From assembly GCF_030849505.1 (NCBI RefSeq), contig NZ_JAUJFI010000039.1, positions 1 through 39,322 on the forward strand: a stretch of 39,322 nt of DNA, in the 5' to 3' direction. The notes under the pieces were generated by a model. The model saw only the letters and a program-made list of their open reading frames with translations, was not told the origin of the DNA and did not search any database. The position numbers and the translations under genes are program-made. Below, in pieces: positions 36,871 through 39,322 of the stretch (positions within the stretch are counted from its first letter, which is position 1; each line of letters begins with the position of its first letter). This DNA is from Azospirillum isscasi (lineage in GTDB: Bacteria > Pseudomonadota > Alphaproteobacteria > Azospirillales > Azospirillaceae).

Positions 36871-39018
36871 ATGTCAACGATAAGTGAACGAATTAATTTG
36901 GGGGCCTGCGCAGGGGGGGACGGTCATCAGGCCGAGATCCGCGCGGCCATCGTCGTGCCGACCTACAAGCATTCCGGCCTGCTGGTGGAGGCGCTGTCCA
37001 CAGCGCTCCATCAGGACACGGACTTCGCCTATGCCGTGGTCGTGGTCAACGACGGCTGCCCCTTTCCGGAGACCGGGCGGGTGTGCCGGGAGTTCGCGGC
37101 GGCCCATCCGGGGCGCCTTTTCCACCTGAACAAGCGCAACGCCGGGCTGAGTGCCGCGCGCAACAGCGGGATCGCCTTCGCGCTGGACGCCTTTCCGGCG
37201 CTGGAGGCCGTCTACTTCCTCGATTCCGACAACCGCATCCGGCCCCATCTGCTGCAACGGATGCTGGACGCGCTGCGGGCGGCGGGCCCGGAGGTGGGCT
37301 GGGCCTATCCGGACGTGGACAAGTTCGGCTTCTTCGAATTCTGCGACATGTCCGGCCCCTATTCGCCGCTGGAGCATCTGTTCCGCAACGTCAGCGAGGC
37401 GGGCAGCATGGCGTCGCGCCGCCTGCTCGACGGCGGCGTTCGCTTCGACGAGACGATGCGGCAGGGCAGCGAGGACTGGGAGTTCTGGCTGCAAGGGCTG
37501 GAGCGCGGCTTCCACGGCGTCCATGTGCCGGGGACCGGCTTCGGCTACCGCCGCCGCGGCGAGAGCATGCTGACCGAATCGGAGCGCGACTACCGCCCCA
37601 TCCTGACCCACATCCAAAAGCGTCATCCGGCGCTGTTCGCGGTCCAGGCCGTGCTGCGGGCGGAGGTGGCGGTGGGGCGGCGCTGCGCCGTCTATCTGCC
37701 GGACCGTGCCGTCGTCCGCTGCGTCACCGACCCGGCGGCGGGGGAGGAGGATCTGCCGCTGGCCGACTTCGTGCGCCGCGCCCTGCGCGCGCCGGAGCGG
37801 CCCGGTTACGGGGAGTGCCCCGGCCTTCTGGCGGTCATGGACTCCGGTCTCTACGAACTGCTGAAGCGCCACCGCCTGCTGCGCGGCGCGCTGTGGGTGC
37901 TGGAACGCGCGGCGGGCCAGGCGACCCTGGTGCGCGCCGAGGTGACGGCGGAGGCGGTGGAAAGCGGCTGCGCGCTGTCTTGGTCCGGCGCGCCCGTGGG
38001 GTTGCAGGCGGACGCGCCGTTCCCCTTGCCGGACGGCGGGGCGGCGATGGCGATGCTGCCCACGGCGGTCCTGCTCGACCTCGTGAGGCGCCAGCCGGCG
38101 GGTGCCCCCTTGCTGGAGCGGGACCCCCGGAAGCCTTGCGCCGAGGCCCGGCTGAGCCTGGCCCTGGCCCTGCCCGGCGCGGTCACGCCGCCGGGCAGGG
38201 CCGACTCTGCCCTGTCCACGCTGCGCGAGGCGATGGCCGCCCAATGGGCGCTGCCGTCCAACGGCGGCTGGGCGGCGGCACCCATCGACCGCTACCGCGC
38301 CGGGGTCGCCACGCCGGCTGACGTCTACCAGACGGTGCACCGGCTGCCCTCGGTCCTGCCGCTGCTCCATCCGGAGGGGAAGCGGCGGCTGGCGGCGCTG
38401 GTGGCCGATCCCGGCGATGCGGCGGCCCTGGAAGAGGCGGCCCGCATGGCCCGCTGGCTGGCCGGGAAGGGCTATGACGCGCATCTGGTTGCGATGGGCG
38501 GTGGCGGCTTGTCCTTGTCCGCGGCGGCGGCGGAGGCGTTCGCCTCGGTCATTCCCCACCCGCTGCCGCTGGTGCTTCCCGAACGCCCGCTGACCCGCCG
38601 CGACGCCTATCTCGGCACGCCGCTGCGCCCGATGGACCCGGAGGAGGAGGACATGGCCGCCGCGACGCTGGCCGCCTTCGATCTGGCCGTCACGGTGCGG
38701 CACGGCGCGGCCCACGCGCTGATGGGGCGGCTGCGCGCGCTCGGCGTGGCCGGCTGGGCGGTGCTGGGGCCGTCCGCGGTCCCGGACGCGCCGTCCCTGG
38801 CCGATGCGGTCAACGGCTGCACCGCCTTCGAGCACGCTTACCAGACCGTCGTCCCGCTCGACGCCCGGACCTTCCACTTGTGCCGGGCGCTGGGGCTGCC
38901 GCCGGACAAGCTGCGGCGCTGGGACGGCGGGGCGGACATGGACCCCGATCCTGATCCCGATTGGGCCGCCTGCGCGCCTCTGTCCTCATGCCTTCCCGAA
39001 CCAACCGCGCCCGTCTGA
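36871..39018 (+). CDS. Family 2 glycosyltransferase with long C-terminal extension
   Basis: This 715-residue protein has an N-terminal GT-A domain of family 2. The signatures are IVVPTYKHSGLLVEALSTAL (about 27-46), VVVNDGCPFPE, NAGLSAARNSG (about 92-102) and a D-S-D metal site in YFLDSDNR (about 114-121). GSEDWEFWLQGLERG (about 204-218) is the acceptor-side motif. The remaining 450 residues form no domain I recognise, with Ala/Leu-rich helices. Such proteins add sugars to polysaccharide or surface glycans. ATG 36871 is preferred to ATG 36793, which abuts a stable hairpin. Neither has a strong ribosome binding site, so the start is uncertain. It lies 132 nt after the GH1 gene. Confidence 0.83.
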   Translation: MSTISERINLGACAGGDGHQAEIRAAIVVPTYKHSGLLVEALSTALHQDTDFAYAVVVVNDGCPFPETGRVCREFAAAHPGRLFHLNKRNAGLSAARNSGIAFALDAFPALEAVYFLDSDNRIRPHLLQRMLDALRAAGPEVGWAYPDVDKFGFFEFCDMSGPYSPLEHLFRNVSEAGSMASRRLLDGGVRFDETMRQGSEDWEFWLQGLERGFHGVHVPGTGFGYRRRGESMLTESERDYRPILTHIQKRHPALFAVQAVLRAEVAVGRRCAVYLPDRAVVRCVTDPAAGEEDLPLADFVRRALRAPERPGYGECPGLLAVMDSGLYELLKRHRLLRGALWVLERAAGQATLVRAEVTAEAVESGCALSWSGAPVGLQADAPFPLPDGGAAMAMLPTAVLLDLVRRQPAGAPLLERDPRKPCAEARLSLALALPGAVTPPGRADSALSTLREAMAAQWALPSNGGWAAAPIDRYRAGVATPADVYQTVHRLPSVLPLLHPEGKRRLAALVADPGDAAALEEAARMARWLAGKGYDAHLVAMGGGGLSLSAAAAEAFASVIPHPLPLVLPERPLTRRDAYLGTPLRPMDPEEEDMAAATLAAFDLAVTVRHGAAHALMGRLRALGVAGWAVLGPSAVPDAPSLADAVNGCTAFEHAYQTVVPLDARTFHLCRALGLPPDKLRRWDGGADMDPDPDPDWAACAPLSSCLPEPTAPV

Positions 39019-39031
39019 GAAGGGTGTTCCC

Positions 39032-39322
39032 ATGAAGCTCTCCACCCCGGCGGCCCTGTTCGCCACTCTCTATGACGGTGCGCCGAAGATCGTCGCGGCC
39101 GGCGCCTGCACCGGGCTGGAACCGGACGCCCTGCCGCTCCGCCTGCTGCGGCTGGTCCGGCACGACGGCGGCTATCTGCTGCTGCCCGGGGACGCCGGGC
39201 CGGAGGGGGAGGGGACGTTGCGCACGCTGGCGATCCCGCCCGCCGCCGTCCGCTGCCTGTGGTCCTGCGACGAGGCGGCGCGGCACGACGCCGAGCGGCT
39301 GCTCGGCTGGTGGAAGGAGGCC
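39032..39322 (+). CDS. Unrecognised protein (5' part, cut by window edge)
   Basis: An open frame of 97 codons runs from ATG 39032 to the window end without a stop. AAGGGTG lies 7 nt upstream, and the gene begins 13 nt after the glycosyltransferase stop, so the two are probably one operon. The visible part starts MKLSTPAALFATLYDGAPKI and continues with a Leu/Arg-rich stretch and a VRHDGGYLLLPG segment. I do not recognise a domain. Third-position GC bias matches its neighbours. It may act with the glycosyltransferase in glycan synthesis. Confidence 0.6.
   Translation, partial: MKLSTPAALFATLYDGAPKIVAAGACTGLEPDALPLRLLRLVRHDGGYLLLPGDAGPEGEGTLRTLAIPPAAVRCLWSCDEAARHDAERLLGWWKEA

Overview
The window is about 39.3 kb of very GC-rich DNA, with short AT-rich islands only at gene starts. 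Three things point to an alphaproteobacterium of the Azospirillum type (Rhodospirillales): the rhizobial-style glycerol ABC transporter operon (glpD-glpSTPQ-DUF2160-glpV-glpK), an EcfG-type general-stress promoter (GGAAC-N17-CGTT), and a large accessory chemotaxis-like cluster that includes CheC. The genus is an inference from gene content and composition; no database search was possible.

Layout. 1-2539 (-): the 5' part of a non-ribosomal peptide synthetase (adenylation, carrier, condensation) that runs off the left edge. It has a recognisable sigma70 promoter in an AT-rich leader. 2916-3119: small DUF3008 protein. 3117-3236: first copy of a 120-bp three-hairpin repeat. 3286-3891 (-): DedA-family membrane protein. 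4103-13433 (+): glycerol catabolic operon, consisting of G3P dehydrogenase, a two-ATPase/two-permease ABC importer, a small membrane protein, a binding protein and glycerol kinase. A 140-bp REP-like inverted pair lies before glpK. 13445-14805: an SDR oxidoreductase and an FMN-reductase-like protein, separated by the second copy of the 120-bp repeat. 14929-16269: citrate synthase. 16285-17808 (-): LacX-like aldose epimerase and a MarC protein.

17992-28162 (+) is the most unusual region. It is a ten-gene chemotaxis-like cluster: CheY-like receiver, CheC, a soluble receptor with two signalling tips and no sensor domain, a three-domain CheW, CheB, a HEAT-repeat protein, CheR, CheY, CheA and a small STAS-like protein. 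A convergent operon (31073 to 28179, -) encodes a second CheC, a three-PAS HWE/HisKA_2-type histidine kinase and a single-domain response regulator. None of these proteins has an obvious transmembrane segment, so the whole assembly looks cytoplasmic. The two operons meet at an 18-nt perfect palindrome that overlaps both stop codons.

31330-33053 (-): ArgE-like deacetylase and an unrecognised helical protein. 33447-33893 (+): DUF2934 protein with a basic Ala/Lys/Pro tail behind the stress promoter. 33916-36738: divergent GH4 and GH1 glycosidases, probably a sugar-utilisation pair. 36871-39018: GT2 glycosyltransferase with a long C-terminal extension. 39032-39322: the start of an unrecognised gene cut by the right edge.

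The best candidates for new biology are: (a) the 120-bp three-stem repeat, whose two copies differ only by a change that preserves base pairing and which supplies the stop codon of two unrelated genes; (b) the all-cytoplasmic chemosensory cluster, including a short N-terminal peptide shared by its receptor and its HEAT protein; and (c) the complementary loss of ATPase motifs in the two glycerol-transporter ATPases.
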